Under the pieces are notes generated by a model. That model ran no database searches. It had not been told where the DNA came from and worked only from the letters and a program-made list of their open reading frames with translations. A stretch of 53,810 nt of DNA, taken from positions 1-53,810 of the IMG/VR virus record IMGVR_UViG_3300050821_005619; one strand, given 5' to 3'. Source of the DNA: a virus. Made by a program: the position numbers and the translations under genes. Shown here piece by piece: positions 14,665-24,089 of the stretch. Every line of letters starts with the position of its first letter. Positions within the stretch are counted from its first letter, which is position 1.

Positions 14665-16554
14665 ATGTCCGCGCCGCCGACTGTCACAAACGCGCCTACT
14701 CCGCCTACGACGCCGGACGATGGCGATCTGTGGTTCAACGTCCTGACGGGCCGTACCTACGTCTGGTACATCGGCCCGTCGGGCGTTGGCACATGGGTCG
14801 AGACCCAACCGACGGGTGGTGCGCTGGTGACGGCGCGCAGCGTGCCCGGTATCCAACCGCAGCTGCCGACGGCAACGGATCGCGACGTCATTCGCGTTCC
14901 CGAGATCACCGTCTCGCCGGTCCCTCCGGCCGCGCCTCTGGTCGGTGACCTGTGGTGGTCACCAATCACCGGCATGGAGTGCATCTGGTACGACGACGGC
15001 AATTCGGTTCAGTGGGTGCAGACCCAGCCGGTCAAGTACATCAATCTGGCGACGCTTGCAGGGCCCGCCGGGGGTGACCTGACCGGGATGTACCCAGACC
15101 CGCAGATCATCCCCGGCGTCATTCTCGATCAGCCGCAGCTGGCCGATCCGCCCGACCCGGCGCTCAACGACCAGCACATTGTCTCGGCGGCGTGGGTCAA
15201 CGCTAAGATCGCGGCCGACGCGCCGACCGACCTGCCGACGCGCTCGACGGTCAACGCCTTCCTGCAGCGCGCAATCGGCAGCGGCGTCGGTGTGCAGCTG
15301 ACCAGCCCGATCCCCAATGCCTACATCGGTATGGTCATACTGGTCGAGACGGCGGGCTTCCTGAGCATCACGGCGATCAACTCGCCGACCGACAACGGCG
15401 TCTATAATCTCACCAACACGGGCGACACGTTCAACGCGGCTCCAGCGACGCCGATCCCGGCGGGCTCGCCGGTCTGGCTGGTGCCCTCGGTCGGCTCTGG
15501 GACAGGCATCACGGTCAGCGGTTCGCGGCTGGCACCCGTGGTCGCGCTCTCGTCGCCCTATCCGACGACCCTGCCGCCCAGCGGCCCGGCCGGTGGTGCG
15601 CTCGCGGGCACCTATCCCAACCCCGGTCTCGCCGTCCCCTATCCGACGACCCTACCTCCTAATGGGCCAGCAGGCGGCGATCTGAGCGGGACCTATCCGA
15701 ACCCGACGATCCGCTCGGGCGTGATCCCGGCACCGCCGACCACCTTGCCGCCCTCGGGGCCAGCCGGTGGCGCGCTGGCCGGGACCTACCCGAACCCTTC
15801 ACTTGCTGTTCCCTATCCAACGACGCTGCCGCCTAATGGGCCAGCCGGTGGTGATCTTAGCGGCACCTATCCCAACCCGACGCTCGCCAACGTCGTGACG
15901 GCAGGGGGGCCGATTGGCGACGCGACGCACACGCCGGTCATTACCATCGACGCTAAAGGCCGGGTCACGGCACTGTCCTCGATAGCGATTTCGGGCGGCG
16001 GCGGCGCGTCGATCTCGATTGGCGACACGCCGCCCGGCTCGCCGGTCGCGGGCGCGATGTGGTGGAACAGCGTGCTCGGCACGCTGTTCATCTACTACAA
16101 CGACGGTAACTCCTCGCAGTGGGTGCCAGCGGCACCAGCGGCGAACGCTGCGCCGATCAGTGCTAACGATGTGATCGTCTACAGCAACGGTGTCGCGCTC
16201 AATGTTGGCAGCGCCACGGCGTGCAGCACAGGACTGATCGGCCTTGCTGGTCAGAAGTGGGAGGTCGAAGCTGTCGCTCTGATCGGCTGCAATCAGGCTA
16301 ACAATACTACCATCGGCGTGGCGATCTATGATGGCACGTCTTACTTGGCGAGCGGCGGCGGTGTGATGGGCTATGCTCAGGCGAATTGGCCGCTCAACGT
16401 CTTGTGCAAGGCGCAGAAGATACTGACCGGCCCGACCAACTTCAGCATGGTCTGCACCGGCAACGCCGCTGGTGCGCTCGTCTACGCTTCCGGCTCGGGC
16501 CTCCTCGGCCCACCAAACACCGCGACGTACATCTCGGCGCGAAGGCTCTACTGA
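14665..16554 (+). CDS. Repeat-rich head or tail fibre protein, 629 aa
   Basis: The N-terminal part holds two copies of a small decoration-type module (GDLWFNVLTGRTYVWY and GDLWWSPITGMECIWYDDGN). The centre contains repeats of GPAGGDLSGTYPNP and GPAGGALAGTYPNP with YPTTLPP spacers, a shaft repeat well known from phage fibres. A third decoration-type module follows near 450-485. The C-terminal 130 residues are beta-rich with two Cys and probably form the receptor-facing head. A CAGGGAGG Shine-Dalgarno precedes ATG 14665. The 124 bases before the gene hold no other gene. Confidence 0.75.
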   Translation: MSAPPTVTNAPTPPTTPDDGDLWFNVLTGRTYVWYIGPSGVGTWVETQPTGGALVTARSVPGIQPQLPTATDRDVIRVPEITVSPVPPAAPLVGDLWWSPITGMECIWYDDGNSVQWVQTQPVKYINLATLAGPAGGDLTGMYPDPQIIPGVILDQPQLADPPDPALNDQHIVSAAWVNAKIAADAPTDLPTRSTVNAFLQRAIGSGVGVQLTSPIPNAYIGMVILVETAGFLSITAINSPTDNGVYNLTNTGDTFNAAPATPIPAGSPVWLVPSVGSGTGITVSGSRLAPVVALSSPYPTTLPPSGPAGGALAGTYPNPGLAVPYPTTLPPNGPAGGDLSGTYPNPTIRSGVIPAPPTTLPPSGPAGGALAGTYPNPSLAVPYPTTLPPNGPAGGDLSGTYPNPTLANVVTAGGPIGDATHTPVITIDAKGRVTALSSIAISGGGGASISIGDTPPGSPVAGAMWWNSVLGTLFIYYNDGNSSQWVPAAPAANAAPISANDVIVYSNGVALNVGSATACSTGLIGLAGQKWEVEAVALIGCNQANNTTIGVAIYDGTSYLASGGGVMGYAQANWPLNVLCKAQKILTGPTNFSMVCTGNAAGALVYASGSGLLGPPNTATYISARRLY

Positions 16555-18470
16555 TGATCGATTTCCCCGCCTCACCAATTGACGGCCAAGTGTTCAACGC
16601 GCCGAACGGCGTCGTCTACAAATACTCGGTGGCCTACACCTCGTGGCTGGCGCAGAACCCGACGCCGCCGCTCGGCGGCAGCGGCGCGGTGACGGCGACG
16701 GGCGGTGGATATACGCCAGCGGTCGGCGCTGACGTCGTGATCCCGTTCGGCACCGTGCTCAGTGGCAACGAGGGTCTGTGGTGGAACACCGCGACGGGCC
16801 GCTACACACCGCCAGCGGGCAAATACTTTTTGTCTTGCATCGAGGCGACGCAAGCACCGAGCGGCGGCAACGGCACATGGACGTTGAAGCCACGCAAGAA
16901 TGGCGTTGCCATTCCCGGCGTTGGCGCATCGTCGTCGGGCGGTGCGCTGTTCTCGATCCCGATCTCATGCGGCGTCTATGTCGATGCCAACGGCACCGAC
17001 TACTTCGACTGGGTGGCGAACGTTGCCGTTGCCGGGATGAACGCGCAGGGCGGCACCTTCTCGGCCTTCCCGCTCACCGGCATGCAGGGTCCGACCGGCG
17101 GCGCGCCGGGGACGGTGACGGGCGACTTTACGGCGATGGGCACACCGGCGCTGTCTTCGGGCGGCAACGTGATGATCATGCCCGTCGTCAACGGGAACAG
17201 CGGCGGGTATTACAACGCGACAACCGGCAGGTGGACGCCCCCGGCTGGGCGATATAATTTCTACGCCGCAGTTTTTGCTTACAACAACACCGCTGGCATC
17301 GGCATCACCGCTTGGCTCCGCAAGAACGGCGTCACGCTCGGCCAGACTTTTTCCAACAACACGCCCGGTGCCAATGCGTGGGGCTTTTGTCCTGTAGAAA
17401 TGCAGGTCGATGCGAACGGCACCGACTATTTTGAGCTTGTGGCCACCGCCAACGCGACCGGATCACAGGCTTACATGGGTGCCTTCCCGACGCAGGGCAT
17501 GGTCGGGCCGCAGGGCCCGCAGGGGCCACCGGGCGGTGGGCCGCCGAACAGCGATTTCTACGCGACCGCTTCGGGCACTTGGCCGACCGCGACTACGGTG
17601 CTGGTACCGGCCTCCAACGTCGTCGGCAATTTGGGCAGCTACTACAACACCAGCACCGGGCGCTACACACCACCGGCGGGTCGCTACTACCTCTACGCGT
17701 GGAGCAGCACCGGCGCACCGGGTGGCGGCAATGTCAGCGTGGCGCTGTACTTCTACAAGAACGGCGCGCTGCTGCCGGGCCAGACTGTCGGCACCTATCA
17801 GCTGACGCCCAACGCAGGTATCGCCGCTTCGATGGCGGCCACGGTCGATGCCAACGGCACCGACTTCTTCGACCTGCGCGGTGCCTCAAGCGCCGCCGGT
17901 ACTGGCTACAACATCGGCTTCGGCGCGTATTCGACGCAGGGCGCGCCGGGGCCGCAGGGTCCGCCGGGTGTCATCCCGCCCAACGCGCTGTCGCTCTACC
18001 AAGAGGTCGTGCTGGCGGCGAACGCCAACCAGATGTCGGTGAGTTGGCCGACCGGCGCGCGCAAGATCGAGATCGAGTATATGGTGATGAACGCGGGCAA
18101 CGCGCTCGACACGGTGGGCTTCCGCGCCATGGTGAACGGCGTGCCCAACAGCACCGCTGGCTATGCCAGCCAGTATGTCTATGGCACCGGCTCGTCCGCC
18201 GTCGGTGGGCAAACGATCAGCCAAAACCAGTGGCAAGCGCTCGGTGGCATGATCAATACCAAGGGCACTTTTAAGCCTGCGGTCGCGCCAGCACCTGCCT
18301 CACAGGCGTTCATCGAGCACACCCAAGTTGCCAATTCGGCCACTGCTGGCTACGCCTTGGAGGCGTTCCACTGGAACATGGGCGCTGGCATGAACGGTAT
18401 TCAGATGTTCAACAACTCGGGCACGATGTGGCTGCCCGGCTCCTTCCTGCGCGTCTACGTGGTGCCCTGA
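16554..18470 (+). CDS. Fibre with three C1q-like modules and collagen linkers, 638 aa
   Basis: After a short decoration-type module (FPASPIDGQVFNAPNG), the protein carries three homologous modules of about 130 residues. Each has the signature Y-N-x-x-T-G-R-Y/W-T-P-P-A-G, a strand with RKNG or YKNG, and V-D-A-N-G-T-D-Y/F-F. This is the jelly-roll C1q/TNF-like pattern. Short collagen-like GPQGPQGPPGG stretches separate modules 2 and 3 and follow module 3. The C-terminal 170 residues form a further beta domain. TGATG overlap couples it to the upstream fibre. It is probably a trimeric receptor-binding or head fibre. Confidence 0.75.
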   Translation: MIDFPASPIDGQVFNAPNGVVYKYSVAYTSWLAQNPTPPLGGSGAVTATGGGYTPAVGADVVIPFGTVLSGNEGLWWNTATGRYTPPAGKYFLSCIEATQAPSGGNGTWTLKPRKNGVAIPGVGASSSGGALFSIPISCGVYVDANGTDYFDWVANVAVAGMNAQGGTFSAFPLTGMQGPTGGAPGTVTGDFTAMGTPALSSGGNVMIMPVVNGNSGGYYNATTGRWTPPAGRYNFYAAVFAYNNTAGIGITAWLRKNGVTLGQTFSNNTPGANAWGFCPVEMQVDANGTDYFELVATANATGSQAYMGAFPTQGMVGPQGPQGPPGGGPPNSDFYATASGTWPTATTVLVPASNVVGNLGSYYNTSTGRYTPPAGRYYLYAWSSTGAPGGGNVSVALYFYKNGALLPGQTVGTYQLTPNAGIAASMAATVDANGTDFFDLRGASSAAGTGYNIGFGAYSTQGAPGPQGPPGVIPPNALSLYQEVVLAANANQMSVSWPTGARKIEIEYMVMNAGNALDTVGFRAMVNGVPNSTAGYASQYVYGTGSSAVGGQTISQNQWQALGGMINTKGTFKPAVAPAPASQAFIEHTQVANSATAGYALEAFHWNMGAGMNGIQMFNNSGTMWLPGSFLRVYVVP

Positions 18471-18952
18471 TGACCAACCCGATGGACTTCCCCCTCAGCC
18501 CGGCGGTGGGCGACCTCTACACCGCTCCCGGCGGCATGGTCTACACGTGGGACGGCTACGCGTGGACGGTGAGCTACTACGACAGCAGCACCCAGCAGCT
18601 GCAGGAGGTCGGCGACCTCGTCAGCCAAGTGCGCACGCTCTTGCAGGACACCGACAACTCGGCGTCGAGCGGCTATCGCTACTCGACCGACAGCATCATC
18701 ACCGCTCTCAACCAAGGCATGATGGACATGTACCGGGTGCGGCCCGACCTGTTCCTCGAGAGCGGCTTCGTCATCCCGGTGTTCAACGTCGGCACCTTGG
18801 GCGCGCAGATCGGCGTCGAGGCGCAGTACATCTCGCCGCTGGTCTACTACGTCACCGGCCTTGTGCAGGCGCGCGACGACGAGCAGAACCAAGACAGCCG
18901 CGCCGTGGCGTTCATGAAGACCTTTAGCGCAGCCCTCCTGACGGTGTCCTGA
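18470..18952 (+). CDS. Phage adaptor-like head-tail protein with N-terminal fibre module, 160 aa
   Basis: Residues 1-35 repeat the small decoration-type module found in the two upstream fibres (FPLSPAVGDLYTAPGG, YTWDGYAWTV). The rest, with LVSQVRTLLQDTDNS and TDSIITALNQGMMDMYRVRPDLFL, resembles adaptor (gp4-type) proteins that dock under the portal. Such proteins normally lack the fibre module, so this looks like a fusion. TGATG overlaps couple it on both sides. Confidence 0.65.
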   Translation: MTNPMDFPLSPAVGDLYTAPGGMVYTWDGYAWTVSYYDSSTQQLQEVGDLVSQVRTLLQDTDNSASSGYRYSTDSIITALNQGMMDMYRVRPDLFLESGFVIPVFNVGTLGAQIGVEAQYISPLVYYVTGLVQARDDEQNQDSRAVAFMKTFSAALLTVS

Positions 18953-19602
18953 TGGCAAACCCGATCCCCAGCCCGCCGTGGGCCCGCCTGTTCTCGGATG
19001 TGAAGATCGACATTCCGGGCGTCACCAATGCTGTGTTCCAGCAGGTGCTGTTCCGGGTGTGGAAGGACTTCTGCGACAAGACCAACATCTGGATCGAGGA
19101 GGTGCCGATTGATGTCGCGCCGCCGGTCCTTAGTTACCCCTTCACCCTCGCGCTCTTTGGCGCGCCCAACCGGCTGATGTTGCTGTACGACCCGACGTTC
19201 CCCAGCCCCGACAGAAAGTGGGTGATGGGCAACACCAACATGCAGGTGCCGGGGATCATTCAGCTGGCGTACGCGCCGTCATCGGCGGCGACATGGAACG
19301 CCGTCATCGCCAAAATCCCGTTCGACCCGACCGACGACGAGAACTACCCCGAGCTCGACCCGGTGGACTACTGGATCGTCGACAAGTACCGCGAGGCGCT
19401 CTACTTCGGCGTGCTCGCCCGCCTGCAGGCGTCGCCGTCGAAGCCGTACACCAACCCGACGCTCGCGCAGGCCAACCTCCGGCAGTACAGCGCTGAGCGC
19501 AGCAAGGCGCGCGGCGACGTGATGAAGGCGAACACGTTCGGCGGCCAGCGCTGGGCATACCCGCAGAGCTTCGCGACCGCAGGCCGCAAAGGGTGGATGT
19601 GA
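18952..19602 (+). CDS. Head-tail connector / tail tubular A-like protein, 216 aa
   Basis: It has the general build of short-tail connector proteins: an N-terminal helix bundle (VFQQVLFRVWKDFCDKTNIW), a beta sandwich in the centre, and a C-terminal helix pair (VDKYREALYFGVLARLQAS). It sits between the adaptor-like gene and the collar fibre, as expected in short-tail modules. The call is based on architecture and order; no signature motif was checked. Confidence 0.65.
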   Translation: MANPIPSPPWARLFSDVKIDIPGVTNAVFQQVLFRVWKDFCDKTNIWIEEVPIDVAPPVLSYPFTLALFGAPNRLMLLYDPTFPSPDRKWVMGNTNMQVPGIIQLAYAPSSAATWNAVIAKIPFDPTDDENYPELDPVDYWIVDKYREALYFGVLARLQASPSKPYTNPTLAQANLRQYSAERSKARGDVMKANTFGGQRWAYPQSFATAGRKGWM

Positions 19603-20306
19603 TGGTCAGCTTCAAACATCTCTTCACTTCGTCCAAGGCCGATGGCGGCGACTCGACGCTGGTCAAGCCGTCGGCGTGGAACGCCGAGCACACCGTCACG
19701 ACGTCGGCCGACGGCGTCGTGCTCGGGGTGCCCGCAGGCGCAGGCGCAGGCCCGGTTCAGGAGATGCCGATCAGCAGCGTCTTCCCGCCGGGCTACGTTG
19801 CCGACTTCGCGGGCGCGACGATCCCATCGGGTTGGCTGGCGTGCGACGGCTCGCTTTATAATCGCGTTGACTACCCAGCTTTGTTCACTGCCATCGGCAC
19901 GATCTACAACATTGGCGGCGAAGCGACATCGCAGTTCCGCGTGCCCGACTGCCGTGGCCGCGTCATCGCCATGATCGACGGCGGCGTCGGCCGGTTGGGA
20001 GCCTACATCAACGCTGTCTTGGGCGCGGCTGGTGGGCAGGAGTACGAGAGTGTGTACTGCGACGTTTTCGTGTCGGGCCCGATCAGCGTCACCGTGAGCG
20101 GCGTGGTGAACGGCTCTATCGTCGGCGACAATGCGACGGCGGGCTCGGGCTCGGGTGCGGGTGGCTTGGCCGCCTACGGCGCGCCGGTGCAGGTCAACGG
20201 CAGCATGGGCGGCACCCAGAACAACAGCATGAGCGGCGGTGGCAACACCCGCAACGCCAGCAACATTCAGCCGATGATCGTCATGAACAAAATGATCAAG
20301 ACGTGA
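19602..20306 (+). CDS. Tail collar-domain fibre protein, 234 aa
   Basis: Residues about 65-130 carry the phage tail collar domain: GYVADFAGATIPSGWLACDG, then YPALFTAIGTIYN and FRVPDCRGRVIAMID. The N-terminal 35 residues (SFKHLFTSSKADGGDSTLV, ending in WNAEH) are a common phage fibre attachment segment. The C-terminal part is Gly-, Ser- and Asn-rich and ends with a motif typical of collar proteins (IQPMIVMNKMIK). TGATG overlap couples it to the connector gene. Confidence 0.82.
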   Translation: MVSFKHLFTSSKADGGDSTLVKPSAWNAEHTVTTSADGVVLGVPAGAGAGPVQEMPISSVFPPGYVADFAGATIPSGWLACDGSLYNRVDYPALFTAIGTIYNIGGEATSQFRVPDCRGRVIAMIDGGVGRLGAYINAVLGAAGGQEYESVYCDVFVSGPISVTVSGVVNGSIVGDNATAGSGSGAGGLAAYGAPVQVNGSMGGTQNNSMSGGGNTRNASNIQPMIVMNKMIKT

Positions 20307-20313
20307 GGAGCCG

Positions 20314-22104
20314 ATGCCTATCCCACCCATTGCAATCACAGGGTTCGGCGGCGAAGTCCCGGCGATAGACGACCGTCTGTTGCCTGCCAGCGCTGCGGCC
20401 GACGCGGTGAACGCATGGGTGTTGTCCGGCCGCATCGAGCCGCTGCACTCGCTGGTGCCGCTGCACACCATGGTTGACCCAGCGGCGCGCTCGTGGTTCC
20501 GCCTGCCCAAGGGCGCGAGCGGCATCGACTACATGGTCGATAGCTACTGGCTGGAATTTGAGAACGCCGATGTGCGCGTCGTGCGCAGCCCGACACCGGG
20601 GCAGGACGACGACGGCCGCTTCTACTGGGCCGACGGCCTCTATCCCAAGATGATGACCGGCAACATGATCATCGCCGGGTCGCCGCCCTACCAGCTGGGC
20701 ATCCCGGCACCGGAGACCGCGCCCGGCGTGACGGCATCGGGTGGCGTGAGCACGACCAACGAGACGACGAGCTACGTCTACACGTGGGTGTCGGCGAATG
20801 GCGAGGAGGGACCGCCCAGCCCGGCGACGACGATCAGCAACAAGATCGATGCGACCTATCACATCACGATGACCGCGCCGCTGCCTGCCGACACGGCGAA
20901 CCGCGACCTGACGCACACCCGCATCTATCGCACCATCGTGTCGACGCAGGGCGTGTCGAACTTCTACTTCGTCGTCGAACTGCCCATCGCGACGCTCACC
21001 TACGACGACAACCGCGCCATTAATACCGACGCCGTGGTGGTGAACAACGAGACGCTGCAGTCGGTCGGCTGGGCCGCACCGCCGGTCGACCTGCAGGGTC
21101 TCGTCGCCTTGGCCGGTGGGTTCTTGGCGGGCTGGCGCTTCAACGAAGTCTGGTTCTCGGTGCCCTACAATCCGCACGCGTGGCCGCCCGACTACGTCAT
21201 CGCCGTCGAGGGTAACATCGTCGGCTTGGGCGTCTACTACCAGTCGCTGATCATCCTGACCGAGGGCCAGCCCTACGCCGCCACCGGCATCACACCTGAC
21301 TCGATGTCACTGGCGATCATCCAGCCGCTCGAAGCCTGCACGTCGCGCAACAGCATCGTGAATACGCCCGCTGGCGTGCTCTACAGTTCGCCCAACGGGC
21401 TGATCAACATCACGCCGAGCGGTGCGCAGAACCTGACCCTGCAACAGATCACCAAGGACCAGTGGGCCGAGCTCCTGCATCTCGACACGGTGGCGGCGTC
21501 GATCATCAGCCAGAGCTACTACGCCTACTCGCTCGAGGTCCCCGGCGTCTTCCAAGCCGACACCTTCCAACTCGATCCGAGCGATGTCGCGTTTCAGCCC
21601 GAGAGCCACTACGGCAAGCTGCCCGGCGTCTACATCTCGCTGATCGACCAGCGGCAGGGCGTGGTCGTGCTCGACCCGACACCGGCCGAGACTTTCAACG
21701 TGATCCAAGACGTCTACAACGGCGAGACGATGATCCTGCGCGACGGCGTGATCTACCTGATCGACCTGCGCCAGCTGCAGTCCTACGCGCCGTACCGCTG
21801 GCGCTCGAAGATTTTCGTGCTGCCCTACCTGCAGAACCTCGGTGCCGCCAAGGTCTACTGGACGCCTGCGATCACCAACCCACCGGCCACCCCCTCGTAC
21901 TTCCGGGTGTTCGCGGGTGCAACGGCGAGCCAGCTGGCTGATGGCCTGCCGTTGCGCTTCGAGCAGGAGATGACCGAGTCGGGGCAGATGTTTCGCCTGC
22001 CGTCGGGCTACAAGGCGCTCTACTATCAGTTCGAAGTGTCCGGCGAGGTCATGGTCGACGCGATCCACTGTGCACAGACCGCTCACGAATTGAGGCAAGT
22101 ATGA
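20314..22104 (+). CDS. Putative tail hub / tail tubular B-like protein, 596 aa
   Basis: A large beta-rich protein of the size and position of P22 gp10- or T7 gp12-type nozzle and hub proteins, which close the short tail. An immunoglobulin-like segment occurs near residues 140-170 (TSYVYTWVSANGEEGPPSP). Several propeller-like strands follow (VYYQSLIILTEGQPYAATG, SPNGLINITPSGAQNL). GAGGAG precedes ATG 20314. The function is inferred from context and composition. Confidence 0.7.
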   Translation: MPIPPIAITGFGGEVPAIDDRLLPASAAADAVNAWVLSGRIEPLHSLVPLHTMVDPAARSWFRLPKGASGIDYMVDSYWLEFENADVRVVRSPTPGQDDDGRFYWADGLYPKMMTGNMIIAGSPPYQLGIPAPETAPGVTASGGVSTTNETTSYVYTWVSANGEEGPPSPATTISNKIDATYHITMTAPLPADTANRDLTHTRIYRTIVSTQGVSNFYFVVELPIATLTYDDNRAINTDAVVVNNETLQSVGWAAPPVDLQGLVALAGGFLAGWRFNEVWFSVPYNPHAWPPDYVIAVEGNIVGLGVYYQSLIILTEGQPYAATGITPDSMSLAIIQPLEACTSRNSIVNTPAGVLYSSPNGLINITPSGAQNLTLQQITKDQWAELLHLDTVAASIISQSYYAYSLEVPGVFQADTFQLDPSDVAFQPESHYGKLPGVYISLIDQRQGVVVLDPTPAETFNVIQDVYNGETMILRDGVIYLIDLRQLQSYAPYRWRSKIFVLPYLQNLGAAKVYWTPAITNPPATPSYFRVFAGATASQLADGLPLRFEQEMTESGQMFRLPSGYKALYYQFEVSGEVMVDAIHCAQTAHELRQV

Positions 22105-22349
22105 GCTTCCCGTCGATCCCGACCCCGACGACCGATACCGACTCGCTGCAGAAAACCTGCATGGCGCTGAAGACGGCGGTCGAGCAGATCATCGGTACGC
22201 GCGGCGGTGAGCACATGCCTTGTATCTTCGTTCAGGCGACGACGCCGACCGAGATCGACGATGGCGACTTCTGGCTGTGCAACGCCAGCAAGACGACGCT
22301 GAGTATCGCAGTCAATGGTAAGTGGTTGCCGGTGGGGACATTGGTATGA
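22101..22349 (+). CDS. Small virion-module protein, 82 aa
   Basis: ATG 22101 overlaps the hub gene stop (ATGA). The N-terminal half is helical (LQKTCMALKTAVEQIIG). The C-terminal half, DGDFWLCNASKTTLSIAVNG with KWLPVG, resembles the decoration module of the upstream fibres. It is likely a small structural protein of the tail, but no family was recognised. Confidence 0.65.
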   Translation: MSFPSIPTPTTDTDSLQKTCMALKTAVEQIIGTRGGEHMPCIFVQATTPTEIDDGDFWLCNASKTTLSIAVNGKWLPVGTLV

Positions 22350-22807
22350 TCTGGGTCGGTGACATCCAGCATGGTGGGCTGATCGCTCGCGCCGCTCACA
22401 CCGGCTTCGATGTCGATATGGACACCTGCATCAGCCGCGTCGTCGGCGATCACTTCCTCGGCGGCTTCATCGTGACCAACTACAACGGCGCGATTGCCTT
22501 CGTGCACATGGCTGGCAAGCCCGGCTGGTGCAGCCCCGAACTGCTGTGGTTCATGTTCGAGTTCTCCTTCCGCCAGCTGAAGGTGCGCCGCCTGCTGTGC
22601 ACCGTGGGTTCGACCAACAAGCGCTCGCTCGAGATGATCCGCCGCGCAGGCTGGCGCTCCGAGCATCGCATCGTCGACGGCACGCCGGACGGCGACCTGC
22701 TGGTGTTCTCGATGGCACCCGATCATTGCCGATGGCTCGAGTTGCGGCCGCGCTATTTCAAGACCAACGGTGGCGGCCTGAAGGAGGTTCTCCATGCAGG
22801 GGCATGA
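22346..22807 (+). CDS. GNAT-like acetyltransferase-fold protein, 153 aa
   Basis: The pattern fits a compact GNAT fold: a beta strand with GGFIVTNYNG, then an acceptor-site region. VGSTNKRSLEMIRRAGWRSEHRI corresponds to the conserved C-terminal N-x-x-S-x-x-x-x-x-x-x-G-F/W element of this superfamily. Similar proteins occur in podovirus virion operons. The acetyl-CoA loop is not clear, so catalysis is uncertain. ATG 22346 overlaps the previous stop, and the end overlaps the next gene by 14 bases. Confidence 0.65.
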   Translation: MIWVGDIQHGGLIARAAHTGFDVDMDTCISRVVGDHFLGGFIVTNYNGAIAFVHMAGKPGWCSPELLWFMFEFSFRQLKVRRLLCTVGSTNKRSLEMIRRAGWRSEHRIVDGTPDGDLLVFSMAPDHCRWLELRPRYFKTNGGGLKEVLHAGA

Positions 22808-24089
22808 ACTGTTCGACCCGTGGGCAGAACACCCGGTCGTTAACAAACACATCTGCTTCGGCGGCGGTGGCGGCGGCAGCTTCAACCAGCAGACGCCGAA
22901 CATCCCTGACTACAGCCAGTACATCACGGCGATGTCGAACATCGGCAATCAGGGACAGGGCTGGTCGAACGATCTCTACAACTGGGCGCAGCAGCAGGGC
23001 GTCGACCTCAACAGCCTTGCCAGCACGGTGTCGACCAACGCGGGCAACGCGGGCGCTGGCCAGCAGCAGACCTCCGACCAGCTGATGCAGCAGTGGCAGG
23101 GCCTGAGCTCGCCGCTCTACGCCGCGCAGCAAGCTGACACGATGAACATGATCAGCGACCTGCCGGGCTATCAGGAGGAGCAGGCGGGCAAGGCCGGTGC
23201 CGACGCAGCGGCGGCGGTTGACCAGCAGAAGGCAGCGGCGATGCGCGCCATGGCGGCGCGCGGTGTGGCTCCCAACGCGGCAGCGTCGGGCGCACTCGAT
23301 ACCGAGGCAGGAACGCAGCGCGCCATGGCGGTGACCTCGGCGGCTGAGACGGCGCGCACGGCGGCGCGTAACGAGGCGCGCACGGCGACGTCGAACACGC
23401 TGCAGTCGGAGGCGACGATCCCCAACGTCGGGGCGACCGAAGGCGCGCTGGCGACCCAGAACCGCACTCAGCAGCTGGCGGCTCCGGTGCAGGCAGCGGC
23501 GACGGGGGCCGGTCTCTACCAGCCCGCCATGGGCATGTACTCGTCGTCCTACCCCTACATGGCGCAGTGGGGCTCGACGATGGGTCAGAGCTTCAACGAA
23601 GGGCTGGCCAACTACAGCGCCGCCCTGCAGGGCTACAAGACCAACGAGGAGTCGGGGGCCTACAGCCCGCTGTCGACCATCGGCGCGCTGGGCGCTGGCA
23701 TCGCCGGATCGTACCTCGGCGGCCCGGCTGGTGGCATGATCGGCAGCAAGCTCGGCAGCATGCTGGGCAGCGCTGCGGGCGGCAGCACCAGCGGCGCGGG
23801 CAGCGGCTTTACCTTCGCCCAAGGCGGGGCCATCGATACCGTGCCACCGACGGCGTCGCCCTCTGGCGGTCGTCGCACCGACGACGTTCACGCCGCACTG
23901 TCGGTCGGTGAGTTCGTCATGCCCAAGCGCACGGTCGACTGGTATGGCGACAAGTTCTTCCATAAATTGATCGAGAAGGCTGACAAGGATCAGGGCAAGC
24001 CGCCACAGCCGGTGGGCCCGGAGAATGGACCGTCGGCAGCGATCATGACCCAGCCGCCGATGTTCCGCTCGGAAGGAGCGCGCACATGA
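22794..24089 (+). CDS. Internal virion / ejected-type protein, 431 aa
   Basis: Gln-, Ala- and Asn-rich helices dominate residues 40-270. A Gly-rich hydrophobic stretch follows (IGALGAGIAGSYLGG, GMIGSKLGSMLG), compatible with membrane interaction. The end has FAQGGAI and a VGEFVMPKRTVDWYGDKFFH segment, a motif I know from phage virion proteins. AAGGAGGT lies before ATG 22794. Its place after the hub and before two huge proteins suggests a member of the DNA-ejection set. Confidence 0.7.
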   Translation: MQGHELFDPWAEHPVVNKHICFGGGGGGSFNQQTPNIPDYSQYITAMSNIGNQGQGWSNDLYNWAQQQGVDLNSLASTVSTNAGNAGAGQQQTSDQLMQQWQGLSSPLYAAQQADTMNMISDLPGYQEEQAGKAGADAAAAVDQQKAAAMRAMAARGVAPNAAASGALDTEAGTQRAMAVTSAAETARTAARNEARTATSNTLQSEATIPNVGATEGALATQNRTQQLAAPVQAAATGAGLYQPAMGMYSSSYPYMAQWGSTMGQSFNEGLANYSAALQGYKTNEESGAYSPLSTIGALGAGIAGSYLGGPAGGMIGSKLGSMLGSAAGGSTSGAGSGFTFAQGGAIDTVPPTASPSGGRRTDDVHAALSVGEFVMPKRTVDWYGDKFFHKLIEKADKDQGKPPQPVGPENGPSAAIMTQPPMFRSEGART

